Below, piece by piece: positions 56,007-64,000 of a stretch of DNA of 64,000 nt. Source of the stretch: Candidatus Nitrosocosmicus franklandus (GTDB lineage: Archaea; Thermoproteota; Nitrososphaeria; Nitrososphaerales; Nitrososphaeraceae); NCBI RefSeq assembly GCF_900696045.1, contig NZ_LR216287.1, forward strand, positions 434,001-498,000, read 5' to 3'. The notes under the pieces are model-generated. The model saw only the letters and a program-made list of their open reading frames with translations, made no database searches and was not told where the DNA came from. Numbering within the stretch: position 1 is the stretch's first letter; each line of letters opens with the position of its first letter. The translations under genes and the position numbers were made by a program.

Positions 56007-56627
56007 ATGGTTGTTAAGGAAAAGTTGAAATTAAAAAGCAAGGGATTAAACGACGATGTGCTATTAGACGCATCTAGAGACGAATTCAACAGCATAATCA
56101 ATGGCTATTACAGATTGATTGGAGGGGAAGATAAGAATTACGACAAAGAAACCAGTAGAAGATTGCGTGCTTTTGGTGAAGAATTGTATCGGAAAAGAGC
56201 ATATGATAAATTTACGGCGTTTAAGGCAGATCATGATGACATGATAATTGGAAACCATCTTAGGCTCTTTTCATTCTGTGAGCATCATCTTCTGCCATTC
56301 TTTGGAGAGGTGGCAATAGGCTACATACCCAATAACAAGATTTTTGGTTTGTCAAAGTTTCAAAGACTTGTTGACAAAGTTTCTTCCAAACCCCAGTTAC
56401 AAGAGAGACTGACTTATCAAATTCTAGAAGAAATCAAAAACAGATTGGAACCAAAGGGAGTAGGCGTTGTAATTAAAGCAATTCATACATGTGTGTTTGC
56501 CAGGGGTACCCAGTCTACTTCGGCTGAATTCACAACATCTGCTGTAGATGGAATATTTAAGGAAAATAACAACACAAAGCAAGAGTTCTTTTCTATAATA
56601 AATTCAGACGGCAGACTTCGTTTATGA
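56007..56627 (+). CDS. folE: GTP cyclohydrolase I
   Basis: The 206-aa enzyme shows LFSFCEHHLLPFFGEVAIGY (zinc Cys and His), GLSKFQRLVDKVSSKPQLQE and IHTCVFARGTQST with the second zinc Cys. It opens GTP to 7,8-dihydroneopterin triphosphate, for archaeosine (7-deazaguanine) and pterin routes. It lies 77 bases downstream of the cyclase gene on the same strand but need not be linked functionally. Confidence 0.95.
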   Translation: MVVKEKLKLKSKGLNDDVLLDASRDEFNSIINGYYRLIGGEDKNYDKETSRRLRAFGEELYRKRAYDKFTAFKADHDDMIIGNHLRLFSFCEHHLLPFFGEVAIGYIPNNKIFGLSKFQRLVDKVSSKPQLQERLTYQILEEIKNRLEPKGVGVVIKAIHTCVFARGTQSTSAEFTTSAVDGIFKENNNTKQEFFSIINSDGRLRL

Positions 56628-56910
56628 AAAAAGAGAGAAAGAAAGAAAGAAAAGAATTATTGAAAATTTGAATTTCCACCATCTTGTACTGAGTAAAGAG
56701 TACAGACACATTCAATCCGATTAAGACGAGACAAAAAAGGATTAATCAAAGGTTCAGTATATGTTCGTGAATGAATTTACCATTATCTATCCCTTTTTAT
56801 AATCTTGTTTTTGATTCATTCATTTATGATAATATATCGGCTCAATTGGTCATACAAGTTGTTTTACCTTCGATATATTTTAATTAGATAGAATAGGGAT
56901 AAAACTTAAA
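56628..56910. other. intergenic, no gene seen
   Basis: Includes a GAAA-rich run (about 56626-56650) after folE and the upstream region of the MoxR gene. Confidence 0.4.
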
Positions 56911-57729
56911 TTGATGTCTACAGCCAATGATGCGAATGTAGAGTATATCGACTGGAATCATGCATTTGATGTACTACAGAAAGCATATCAACTGGGAATT
57001 TTTGTGTTGATTATAGGTCCAAAAGGCACTGGCAAAACCACTTTGGTCAGGAAATTTGCTTCCCAAATGGGCAAGGAACTATCTTCTGTAAACTTTAGCT
57101 TAAGGACTAGAGAATCCCACTTGATTGGGACAAATACCATAGATAACGGTCAAATTAATTTTGTGAACGGAGTTTTAGTCCATTCAATGACTCGAGGAGA
57201 TTTATTGTATTTGGATGAATTAAATGCTGCTGAACCAGATGTCCTATTAAGACTGGATGAAGCATTGGATGACCGAAGGCAAATCGTCTTAAAGGAGCAT
57301 CATGGTCAGATAATAAATGCTAAGGAAAATTGGTTTGTAATAGGAACAATCAACCCGTTATCACATGTAGGAACTAAAGAACTTCCTCCTCAGATCTTGA
57401 GTCGTTTTCCTGTAAGAATAATGCTTGATTACCCACCCGAAGAAACTGAAATGGAGATAATAAGAAAGCATGTAAATATTAACAACCTAACTCACGAAGA
57501 ATACATAAGAAGCGCCATAAAACTGGCTACAAACTTGAGAAAAGCTGCTTCACTTGAGGAGATCTTTTATAGTCCTAGTCTAAGAGAGACAATCGCATTC
57601 TCAAAGTTGGTAGTAAACGGAACAAATCCAAAGGACGCAGCAGAAATAGTATTTGCAAACGTTTATCATCAATGGGGAGAAATAGAATATCGAAAAGTTA
57701 TGGATATTATAGCATCTATATTCATCTAA
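56911..57729 (+). CDS. MoxR-like AAA+ ATPase (CbbQ/NorQ type)
   Basis: The 272-aa protein has Walker A GPKGTGKTTLVRKFA (about 38-52), Walker B LLYLDELNAAEPDVL and an Arg-finger region ILSRFPVRIML. The family acts with a von Willebrand factor A partner to insert metals into or reactivate enzymes such as NO reductase or Rubisco. No Rubisco is present here. The partner follows nine bases downstream. Confidence 0.92.
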   Translation: MMSTANDANVEYIDWNHAFDVLQKAYQLGIFVLIIGPKGTGKTTLVRKFASQMGKELSSVNFSLRTRESHLIGTNTIDNGQINFVNGVLVHSMTRGDLLYLDELNAAEPDVLLRLDEALDDRRQIVLKEHHGQIINAKENWFVIGTINPLSHVGTKELPPQILSRFPVRIMLDYPPEETEMEIIRKHVNINNLTHEEYIRSAIKLATNLRKAASLEEIFYSPSLRETIAFSKLVVNGTNPKDAAEIVFANVYHQWGEIEYRKVMDIIASIFI

Positions 57730-57738
57730 AGAGAAGGC

Positions 57739-59583
57739 ATGTCCATCTTTTGGAATAAGAAGGATTCTGAAGACGAAGAAAAAGAAGGAGAAGGGAAAAA
57801 AAGTCAGCAAAGAAAGGAAGAAAAAAGCAATAAAATTGGATCTCCGTTATCGAATCTTTACGATACTACCACAGATAATAAAACCAACACAAATGCAAAG
57901 GTCATTATTGAAAGAAAAAAGGTCAGGGCAGAGTCACTTCCGAAATTTGATGATATGGATCTTGAAAATATTCACATTAGAAATGATGTACTATTAGAGA
58001 TTGCGACATTTTTGTCAAGACGTTGGTCAGATAGTTCTGAATCAACAGTCCATATTTCCCGAGAAGGCAAAATTTCTACTAATTTAGACAAAAAAAGGAT
58101 AACACTTCCAGGATTAGATTATTTCTATGGTAACATTTTCCAAAAGTATAGACAATGGAGAACATTATTGTGGTACGAATCAGTAAGACTCAAGCATTCA
58201 TTCAAGATATTTGATACAGATTTAGTCTTTGGATTTATTTTTAACATATTAGAAACAAAACGGATCGAGATTCTGGGGCTTGAAGAATGGAAGGGCATGA
58301 TAAAGGAGATAATATTTTATGAGGGGTTATCTTGGCATAATAAACCCCTTTTAAATTCTCTCCATGGTAAAAATAAAGTTCTGGAAGCATTTTCTCAATA
58401 CTTTCTTACAGGTTACTTTAAAGGAGAGCTATTTGGCGGCGAGAGAGAGCGAGTCATAAGAGCAGCCGAGTATGCTCACGATGTGATTAAAGAGTACATC
58501 AAGAATTTTAACCTCAGAAACAAAACCCACAATCCCACAGAAGATCAAAAATGGCTGGAAAAAGAGACAAGACAGATAATAAAGATCTTGCAGGTTGACT
58601 CTTTGATGTCAGTTCCACCTATACCCGTGCTTATGCCCAAAAGTAAGGTAGGATTATCTATGAAACAGGAAGAAATACTCTCCCAAATTGAAAAATTAGT
58701 AAAAATAAAGACAAAAGAAATAGAGATCGAGAAACTAAAAAAAGAGATCGTTCAGGGAGACGATATCAATGAGGAATTTAGAATAATCGTAAAAGAGAGT
58801 CAAAAAAATGACAATAAGGGGTTTGAGACAACTGAAAATTTGTCTATTGCAATACCAGATAATACTGGAGGAATTAGTGAAAATGCTATATATGATTTTA
58901 ATTTGATAAACAAGATAAAAACAGCCCTCAAGGAATGGAAGAGCGGCTGGAGAGAAAGATACGATTTTACCGGAGAGGAAATTGAAGTAGAAAATTATAT
59001 CGAAAGGCAGCCTAAAGTTTTTATCCGAGACAAGAAAATTGCGATAAATGTCAAGATTGCAATATTGTTGGACCTTTCAAGCAGTATTGAGGATAATGAA
59101 ATTGAATACAAGAAAGCGACAGTTGCACTATGTGAAGGATTAGATTATTTGGGAATAAAGTTTTCCATTTATGCGTTCAACACTGAATCACGTGCTGTTA
59201 AATGCTGGATAATAAAACCACCCTCCAACAAATGGGGAACATTATATGCTAGAAGGCTAATGCAGGTAAGACCTTTGGGAGGAACACCGTTAGGAGAAGT
59301 TTATAAAATACTGAACCCCAGCATTAGTGCCTTTAAGCCAGATATATTTGTAACGTTGACAGATGGAGAACCGTCAGATATGGATGCAGTGAGGTCTATT
59401 GTCATATCCTACAAGCGGAGCGGGATCCAGATGATTGCGATAGGATTGGGCGCCGATATGGCAGATGCTGTGGGTATTGGTCACAATCTAACGTACCTTA
59501 ATTATCAGAGAACCTTAACGTTATCCAAAAAAAGATTACAAGACTTGCCAAAAAAGGTTTTGGGGCTCTTGACGGTAGATTGA
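57739..59583 (+). CDS. VWA-domain protein (NorD/CbbO-like)
   Basis: The 614-aa partner of MoxR starts with a Lys/Glu-rich stretch and a helical middle, with a charged coiled-coil part about residues 310-350. The C-terminal VWA domain (about 430-600) has the MIDAS pattern DLSSSIEDNE, then TDGEPSDMD. The gene starts nine bases after its ATPase. The pair is inferred to mature or repair a metalloenzyme; in this organism copper enzymes are candidates. Confidence 0.88.
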   Translation: MSIFWNKKDSEDEEKEGEGKKSQQRKEEKSNKIGSPLSNLYDTTTDNKTNTNAKVIIERKKVRAESLPKFDDMDLENIHIRNDVLLEIATFLSRRWSDSSESTVHISREGKISTNLDKKRITLPGLDYFYGNIFQKYRQWRTLLWYESVRLKHSFKIFDTDLVFGFIFNILETKRIEILGLEEWKGMIKEIIFYEGLSWHNKPLLNSLHGKNKVLEAFSQYFLTGYFKGELFGGERERVIRAAEYAHDVIKEYIKNFNLRNKTHNPTEDQKWLEKETRQIIKILQVDSLMSVPPIPVLMPKSKVGLSMKQEEILSQIEKLVKIKTKEIEIEKLKKEIVQGDDINEEFRIIVKESQKNDNKGFETTENLSIAIPDNTGGISENAIYDFNLINKIKTALKEWKSGWRERYDFTGEEIEVENYIERQPKVFIRDKKIAINVKIAILLDLSSSIEDNEIEYKKATVALCEGLDYLGIKFSIYAFNTESRAVKCWIIKPPSNKWGTLYARRLMQVRPLGGTPLGEVYKILNPSISAFKPDIFVTLTDGEPSDMDAVRSIVISYKRSGIQMIAIGLGADMADAVGIGHNLTYLNYQRTLTLSKKRLQDLPKKVLGLLTVD

Positions 59584-59605
59584 TCAATCAGTTCCGGACA
59601 CCAGA

Positions 59606-60271
59606 CTAGAATTTAAGGTCTGGGTGATCCTTTACTAATTTTTTCCAGTCGTTTAAGAACAAATCTAGACCCTTATCCGTAAGTGGATGACGTATCATTT
59701 TATCCAAAGTATCGGGGGGCAAGGTAACCACATCTGCACCTATTTTTGCAGATTCGATAACATGCAATGGATGTCGCACACTGGCTACCAAAACTTGTGT
59801 AGGGATAGAGTAATTTGTAAAAATTTGAACTATCTCCTTGATAAGGTTAAGGCCTTCATGCCCGATGTCATCCAATCTACCTATGAAGGGACTCACATAT
59901 GTAGCGCCAGCTTTGGCTGCAAGTAATGCTTGATTTGCCGAAAATACTAGCGTTACGTTCGTTTTTATGTTCTTGCTGCTTAACGCCTTTACAACTTTAA
60001 GCCCATCTGAAGTCATGGGCACCTTTACTACTGCATTTTCACCATACTTTGCGAGTTTTAATCCCTCATCCATCATTTCGTCAAATGAAGAGGCAACTAT
60101 TTCCAAGCTAACTGGTCCCTTGACGTACTCTACAATTTTTTTCATAGTTTCAATCGGATTACCTTTTTCCTTTGAAAGTAATGTAGGATTAGTAGTGATC
60201 CCATCCACTATTCCCATTTCATTGAATTTTACTATAGAATCAAAGTTAGCAGTGTCTAAAAATATCTTCAT
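59606..60271 (-). CDS. transaldolase / fructose-6-phosphate aldolase-like
   Basis: The 221-aa TalC-type enzyme has MKIFLDTANFDSIVKFNEMG, TTNPTLLSKE and the Schiff-base Lys in NAVVKVPMTSDGLKV. It belongs to the small transaldolase/F6P-aldolase branch, which moves dihydroxyacetone units between sugar phosphates. The gene overlaps the tktC gene by four bases, in the pentose-phosphate operon. Confidence 0.93.
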   Translation of the reverse strand: MKIFLDTANFDSIVKFNEMGIVDGITTNPTLLSKEKGNPIETMKKIVEYVKGPVSLEIVASSFDEMMDEGLKLAKYGENAVVKVPMTSDGLKVVKALSSKNIKTNVTLVFSANQALLAAKAGATYVSPFIGRLDDIGHEGLNLIKEIVQIFTNYSIPTQVLVASVRHPLHVIESAKIGADVVTLPPDTLDKMIRHPLTDKGLDLFLNDWKKLVKDHPDLKF

Positions 60272-61257
60272 TTTTTCTCCCTTTTCTTTAATTCAAGAGC
60301 ATTTCTTACTATTTCTTTCGGTGAAAGTCCGTATTTCTCCAAAAGATTGTCAATTTCCTCATCTCGTGCGGATTCCCCAAACATATCTCTAATACCAATT
60401 TTCGTTACGAAGGTAGGACAAATATCTGATGTAACCTCAGAAATAGCAGAGCCGAGGCCGCCTATAATACTGTGTTCTTCAACAGATATGAGTGACCCAG
60501 TTTCCTTTGTGCATTTGTAAATCAAATCGGTGTCAATAGGTTTTATCGAGTACATATCTATAACCCGGCTTGAGATTCCATGGTCTTTCTTAAGAATCTC
60601 ACTCGCTTTTTGAGAGATAGAGACCATGGTTCCACAGGCAAATATACTCAAATCAGTGCCATCGGTTACAATCCTACCTTTACCTATATCAAAATCAGAG
60701 TCTCCTGTATTGATCTCTTCTGTAGATGGTCTTGCGAGTCTCATATAAAATGGACCGTGGATGTCAACAATTTTTTCTAGTAGCTTTTTTACTGAAGGTG
60801 CGTCCCCAGGCACCAAGACGCGCATATTTGGAAGCGATCTCATTATTGAAATATCCTCGATTTGCTGATGGGAAGCACCATCTGGTCCAACAGATAGTCC
60901 AGCATGGGAGACCACAATTTTTACATTCAAACTAGGATAACAGATAGCGTTACGGATCTGATCCAGACATCGGCCTGGGATGAATGCAGCATAAGTGCTT
61001 GCAAATGCTATTTTTCCTGCTATTGCAAGGCCGGCGGCTACAGAAACCAAGTTTGCCTCAGCAATGCCTACATTAAAGAGCCGGTCTGGAAATTTTTCAC
61101 CAAATTTCTTTGTTTTGAGTGAGTCAGTAGTATCTCCTCCGACGCACACAATGTTTGGATACTCCATTCCAAGCTTTACAAGGGAGTCACCATAAGCAGA
61201 CCTCATGTCTGAGAATCGAATCTCGTTAGCGTTCAAAGAGTACAAGACATTTTTCAC
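60268..61257 (-). CDS. transketolase, C-terminal subunit
   Basis: The 329-aa protein is the pyrimidine-binding and C-terminal half of a split transketolase: RFSDMRSAYGDSLVKLGMEY, FNVGIAEANLVSVAAGLAIA with the catalytic Glu, and a C-terminal part with SLISVEEHSIIGGLGSAIS. It needs the N-terminal subunit encoded by 61333-62994, 75 bases upstream. It ends with a four-base overlap into the transaldolase gene. Confidence 0.94.
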   Translation of the reverse strand: MKNVLYSLNANEIRFSDMRSAYGDSLVKLGMEYPNIVCVGGDTTDSLKTKKFGEKFPDRLFNVGIAEANLVSVAAGLAIAGKIAFASTYAAFIPGRCLDQIRNAICYPSLNVKIVVSHAGLSVGPDGASHQQIEDISIMRSLPNMRVLVPGDAPSVKKLLEKIVDIHGPFYMRLARPSTEEINTGDSDFDIGKGRIVTDGTDLSIFACGTMVSISQKASEILKKDHGISSRVIDMYSIKPIDTDLIYKCTKETGSLISVEEHSIIGGLGSAISEVTSDICPTFVTKIGIRDMFGESARDEEIDNLLEKYGLSPKEIVRNALELKKREKK

Positions 61258-61332
61258 CTACACATAAAATTTTTTCTATAAACATAACAGCGAACAGATT
61301 GGTTTGTACATATCGACTGAGTCCTCATTAAA

Positions 61333-62994
61333 TTAAACACCTTTGATCCCGTATCGATCCAATATAGTTTTTCTGGCCTTTATCCAGTCATCTCGTATAT
61401 TCAGATTCTGTGATCGGTCTAATAACGTTTGTTCCAAATAAGAGTCTACTTTGAACTTTGCTTCGGAAATCCTTTTGTCTACATCCTCGGAACCAAAAAT
61501 TGCATTACCCATGACAAATACTCTGCATCCTGCCTCATAGCAGTCTACAATTGTTGATTGGTCTATTCCGCCGTCTGCTTCTATATATCCTTTGTACCCT
61601 TTTTCTCTCAACCGTGGAATCAATTCCTTCATTTTGGGTAAAACTTCTGGAATAAACTTTTGACCGGCAAATCCAGGATTTACCGACATTATTATCAAAA
61701 CATCCAAGTTATCTAAATGTGAATAAATCCATTCAGGAAGATTGGTTGAAGGATTTATAGCCAATCCCGGGCTTATCCCGTTAGATAGTAGTCTGGAATT
61801 CATATTTTCGAAATCCTTTTCACTATTGCATACTTCGCTGTGTATTGTAATAATATCACATCCAGCATCTATGAACGAATCTAAAGATGAGTTTGGATCT
61901 TCGATCATTAAATGAGCATCAAAGGGTAATTTCGTTATACCTCTCAGTTTCTTTATCATATCAAATGAAAAGGTAGTGTTTGGTACAAACTTACCATCCA
62001 TTACGTCTAAGTGAATCATATCTGCACCGTACTTTTCTGCCATTTCAATTTTTTGTATTAGGCTTTTTTCTCCAATTCCACTAGGTCCAGCTATTATTGA
62101 GGGAGAAATCATGTAATCTCCTTCAAGTTCTTCAATGAGTAACGGCAAGTGTTTTTTTGATGGAGCTTTACCGTGCCACTGAGGATTGTTTGCCATGTGT
62201 TTTATGCCGTTACCCTTTACAGTATTTGCTATAATTATTTTGGGTTTGTCTTCTGGTCTATTCAAGAGTTCAGGTATCAGCTGTTCTATCTTGTGACCAT
62301 TAATCTCAACGACATCCCAATTAAAGGAACGCCATTTTTCTTTTATCGGATCAATAGGCATAATGTCCTCTGTAAAACCATCTTGTTGTATCTTGTTTCT
62401 ATCCAGTATGGCCACCAAGTTATCTAGTCTGAATTTTGCAGCAGCCATTGAAGCCTCCCAGACCTGTCCCTCATTTGTTTCTCCGTCTCCTAAGAGACAG
62501 TAAACGGTATTATTGTACTTATCCAACCGATTAGCCAAACATAAACCGATAGAAACAGATAAGCCAATACCCTCTGAACCGCCAGAGTATTCGATACCCG
62601 GAACGCTATGGTGTTTTTGGTGCTCGCTATACCTTACTGGATGCCCTTGAAGTCGAGAATTTAGTTTTCTTAAGGTTAGCATCTCCTCCTTTGGAAAAGA
62701 ACCTGCTAAACATAATGTTGCATAATAACCTGGTGCCGAATGAGCCTTTGAATTTACAAAGTAATCTCTATTACTTAACGAGGGGTTGGAAAGATCTACA
62801 TTCATGATCTGAAAGTACAGTGACCCCATTATCTCGGCAGCAGAAAATGAGGCTCCCGGATGTCCAGACCCGGCTTCCGTTATCCCAGTTAGCGCTAGTA
62901 TACGAAGTTCTCTTATCTTTTGCTTTAATTTCAAATATCTATTTATGTAATACACTTTCTTATCGTCCTCACTATAATGAACGGTTTTGTCCAC
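61333..62994 (-). CDS. transketolase N-terminal subunit fused to ribulose-phosphate 3-epimerase
   Basis: Residues 1 to about 290 are the ThDP-binding transketolase N-half (GHPGASFSAAEIMGSLYFQI, GDGETNEGQVWEASMAAAKF). Residues 295-553 are a complete ribulose-phosphate 3-epimerase: IHLDVMDGKFVPNTTF, FDAHLMIEDP, SVNPGFAGQKFIPEVLPKMK and EADGGIDQSTI carry the metal His and Asp residues. Normally these are separate proteins. The internal Met295 has a GAAGGAG sequence just upstream (minus strand), so a free epimerase may also be made. It leads the operon with tktC and the transaldolase, covering most of the non-oxidative pentose phosphate path. Confidence 0.93.
   Translation of the reverse strand: MDKTVHYSEDDKKVYYINRYLKLKQKIRELRILALTGITEAGSGHPGASFSAAEIMGSLYFQIMNVDLSNPSLSNRDYFVNSKAHSAPGYYATLCLAGSFPKEEMLTLRKLNSRLQGHPVRYSEHQKHHSVPGIEYSGGSEGIGLSVSIGLCLANRLDKYNNTVYCLLGDGETNEGQVWEASMAAAKFRLDNLVAILDRNKIQQDGFTEDIMPIDPIKEKWRSFNWDVVEINGHKIEQLIPELLNRPEDKPKIIIANTVKGNGIKHMANNPQWHGKAPSKKHLPLLIEELEGDYMISPSIIAGPSGIGEKSLIQKIEMAEKYGADMIHLDVMDGKFVPNTTFSFDMIKKLRGITKLPFDAHLMIEDPNSSLDSFIDAGCDIITIHSEVCNSEKDFENMNSRLLSNGISPGLAINPSTNLPEWIYSHLDNLDVLIIMSVNPGFAGQKFIPEVLPKMKELIPRLREKGYKGYIEADGGIDQSTIVDCYEAGCRVFVMGNAIFGSEDVDKRISEAKFKVDSYLEQTLLDRSQNLNIRDDWIKARKTILDRYGIKGV
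62112..62124 (-). promoter_or_regulatory. internal Shine-Dalgarno and start for epimerase
   Basis: On the minus strand GAAGGAGATTAC directly precedes the ATG whose first base is 62112, at the exact domain boundary. A start here gives a 259-aa epimerase. Confidence 0.45.
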
Positions 62995-63256
62995 TCCATC
63001 TTACCCATATCCCAATACACTGATCCATCAAATAACAAATAGATAAAAAGGTAACTTTCATCCCCGCAATATGATATTACTGATAGTCTATATAGAAATT
63101 GAGATTCAACTAAATTGCTGTGGAAGAATATGATTTCTACTCTACCCAGTCAGAATCTCATCAATACTTTAATTAAAATACGTTATTACTTTATGATGCA
63201 ATAATTATACCAGGTGATTTTTTGGGTAATTAATCGGTTACAATAACGAGAGCAAA

Positions 63257-63280
63257 CTAACTAACTAACTAACTAACTAA
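63257..63280. repeat. (AACT)n tetranucleotide repeat
   Basis: About six tandem AACT units. A partly complementary TTAG/TTGG-rich run follows about 110 bases later, so the two could pair in RNA or DNA. Confidence 0.8.
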
Positions 63281-63526
63281 TAGTAAAATCATTCATACAC
63301 AATAAAGTTATTATTCTATTTTAGATTCTGTTATAGAATCTAACACTATTGAGTTAATTTTGAAAAATCATACACATTCGGATTGGTTGGTTAGTTAGAT
63401 GGTCGGTTAGATTGTTAGTCGACCTGCCAGCAGACACAGTAGAAGCACAGATAGAAAGAGGGGCAGGCACACTAACGTGTTGAGAACCAATCGATAAATC
63501 AATAGGTCAATATAATTACCAAGCGA

Positions 63527-63682
63527 TTATATGACTTTTCGTTTTTTTGGAAATTGTATTACTAATTCCACAATAACAGATCTTGGACTCAAATGTAACT
63601 TATTGAGATAACGGACAAAAAATCCTCGATAGACAGGTCCATTCAAGCCAATCATTTGAATAGCAGCTACATTGAAAAGCAT
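63527..63682 (-). CDS. possible 51-aa protein
   Basis: The frame encodes MLFNVAAIQMIGLNGPVYRG, then FFVRYLNKLHLSPRS and a basic end IQFPKKRKVI. Composition is coding-like with a steady mix of hydrophobic and basic residues, but there is no family match and no neighbour. It could be a relic end of a larger gene. Confidence 0.35.
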   Translation of the reverse strand: MLFNVAAIQMIGLNGPVYRGFFVRYLNKLHLSPRSVIVELVIQFPKKRKVI

Positions 63683-64000
63683 CGTTATTTGGTTGTTTCA
63701 TAATTTCCCAGTAAATTTTTCAAATTCTCTGAAGTCCGCTCAAACTGCTTGTTGTCGTACTAGTAGTTAGCATTGTCAAGGGAAAAAGTAAGACAAGCTT
63801 GCTGATAGATTGTTTTCTCATATTTTGCCTGTTAGATCATTTTGTAATTTAGAAATTATTGTGAAAATGCTTCTTTGCCTCTAAGACCTTGCAAGTATGT
63901 TAAATAGTTTGAAAAATAGTCAAATAATTAAAAATGTATGAGTCAGATAGAACAAATAGTCTAATCTACAATTCTACTATTCATGAGAATAATCGTATGA

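Larger units (their letters stand above)
62995..64000. other. intergenic with tetranucleotide repeats; one possible small ORF
   Basis: (AACT)n tandem repeats occupy about 63257-63280, with a related TTGGTTGGTTAG run near 63384-63400. TTAGATTC/GAATCTAA (63321-63343) is an 8-bp hairpin. A relatively GC-rich stretch at 63421-63480 could fold (CCTGCC with GGCAGG). A 51-codon minus-strand frame (63527-63682) is listed separately. Confidence 0.5.

Noticed and set aside
56911-59583. Rubisco activase-like CbbQ/CbbO function
   Set aside because: No Rubisco gene is visible, and AOA fix carbon by the hydroxypropionate/hydroxybutyrate cycle. The neutral label MoxR/VWA is safer.
63240-63290. Replication origin from the AACT repeats
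   Set aside because: No Orc1/Cdc6 gene or origin-box-like sequence was seen nearby.

Overview
The window looks like the chromosome of a soil ammonia-oxidising archaeon (Nitrososphaerota/Thaumarchaeota, order Nitrososphaerales, probably Nitrosocosmicus-like). The support is a lone AmoC subunit, intron-containing tRNAs, an archaeal-type aspartyl-tRNA synthetase, Cgi121 and Tan1/THUMP tRNA-modification proteins, an ADP-forming acyl-CoA synthetase of the kind used in the thaumarchaeal hydroxypropionate/hydroxybutyrate cycle, split transketolase, many secreted proteins and an AT-rich base composition. No rRNA gene and no CRISPR array were seen.

Region 1 (1-12.3 kb) reads as a decayed integrated element. 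An intact tRNA-Glu (271-367) with a D-loop intron lies at the left. A degenerate copy of its 3' half (12298-12333) lies at the right, next to a frameshifted tyrosine integrase. Between them are an aquaporin, secreted proteins, a cupin, a secreted nuclease, an IS6-like element with a perfect 8-bp target duplication at the start codon of a 328-aa gene, and several broken genes: a YVTN propeller with a frameshift in a TA run, a duplicated propeller C-terminus and a SnoaL-like gene with one TGA.

Region 2 (12.3-20 kb) is sparse. It has a RecA/RadA-like protein with a degenerate Walker A, then a desert of about 3.5 kb holding relics (Cgi121-like, small zinc protein, transposase-like), an 18-bp palindrome and a third copy of a GGTCTTGCATC hairpin, and then a secreted BNR-like protein and a methyltransferase.

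Region 3 (20-33.5 kb) is denser core sequence: amoC, secreted beta-helix and other extracytoplasmic proteins, small zinc proteins and conserved hypotheticals, aspartate dehydrogenase (NAD synthesis), purE-purK, a zinc-type 7Fe ferredoxin with a long N-terminal extension, and a two-domain rhodanese.

Region 4 (33.5-39.5 kb) has tRNA-Ala with an intron, a second IS6-like copy with its own 8-bp duplication, a secreted PQQ-like propeller protein, a run of small cysteine-rich proteins and a membrane cupredoxin.

Region 5 (39.5-64 kb) is housekeeping: a JAMM protease, aspS, a NusA-like protein, an ABC ATPase, sufS-sufU, PAP2, gdhA, an A-type Fe-S carrier, the ADP-forming acyl-CoA synthetase, Cgi121, Sua5, Tan1, a class III nucleotide cyclase, folE, a MoxR/VWA pair, and a non-oxidative pentose-phosphate operon in which transketolase-N is fused to ribulose-phosphate 3-epimerase. 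The last kilobase is non-coding or nearly so, with tetranucleotide repeats and one possible small ORF.
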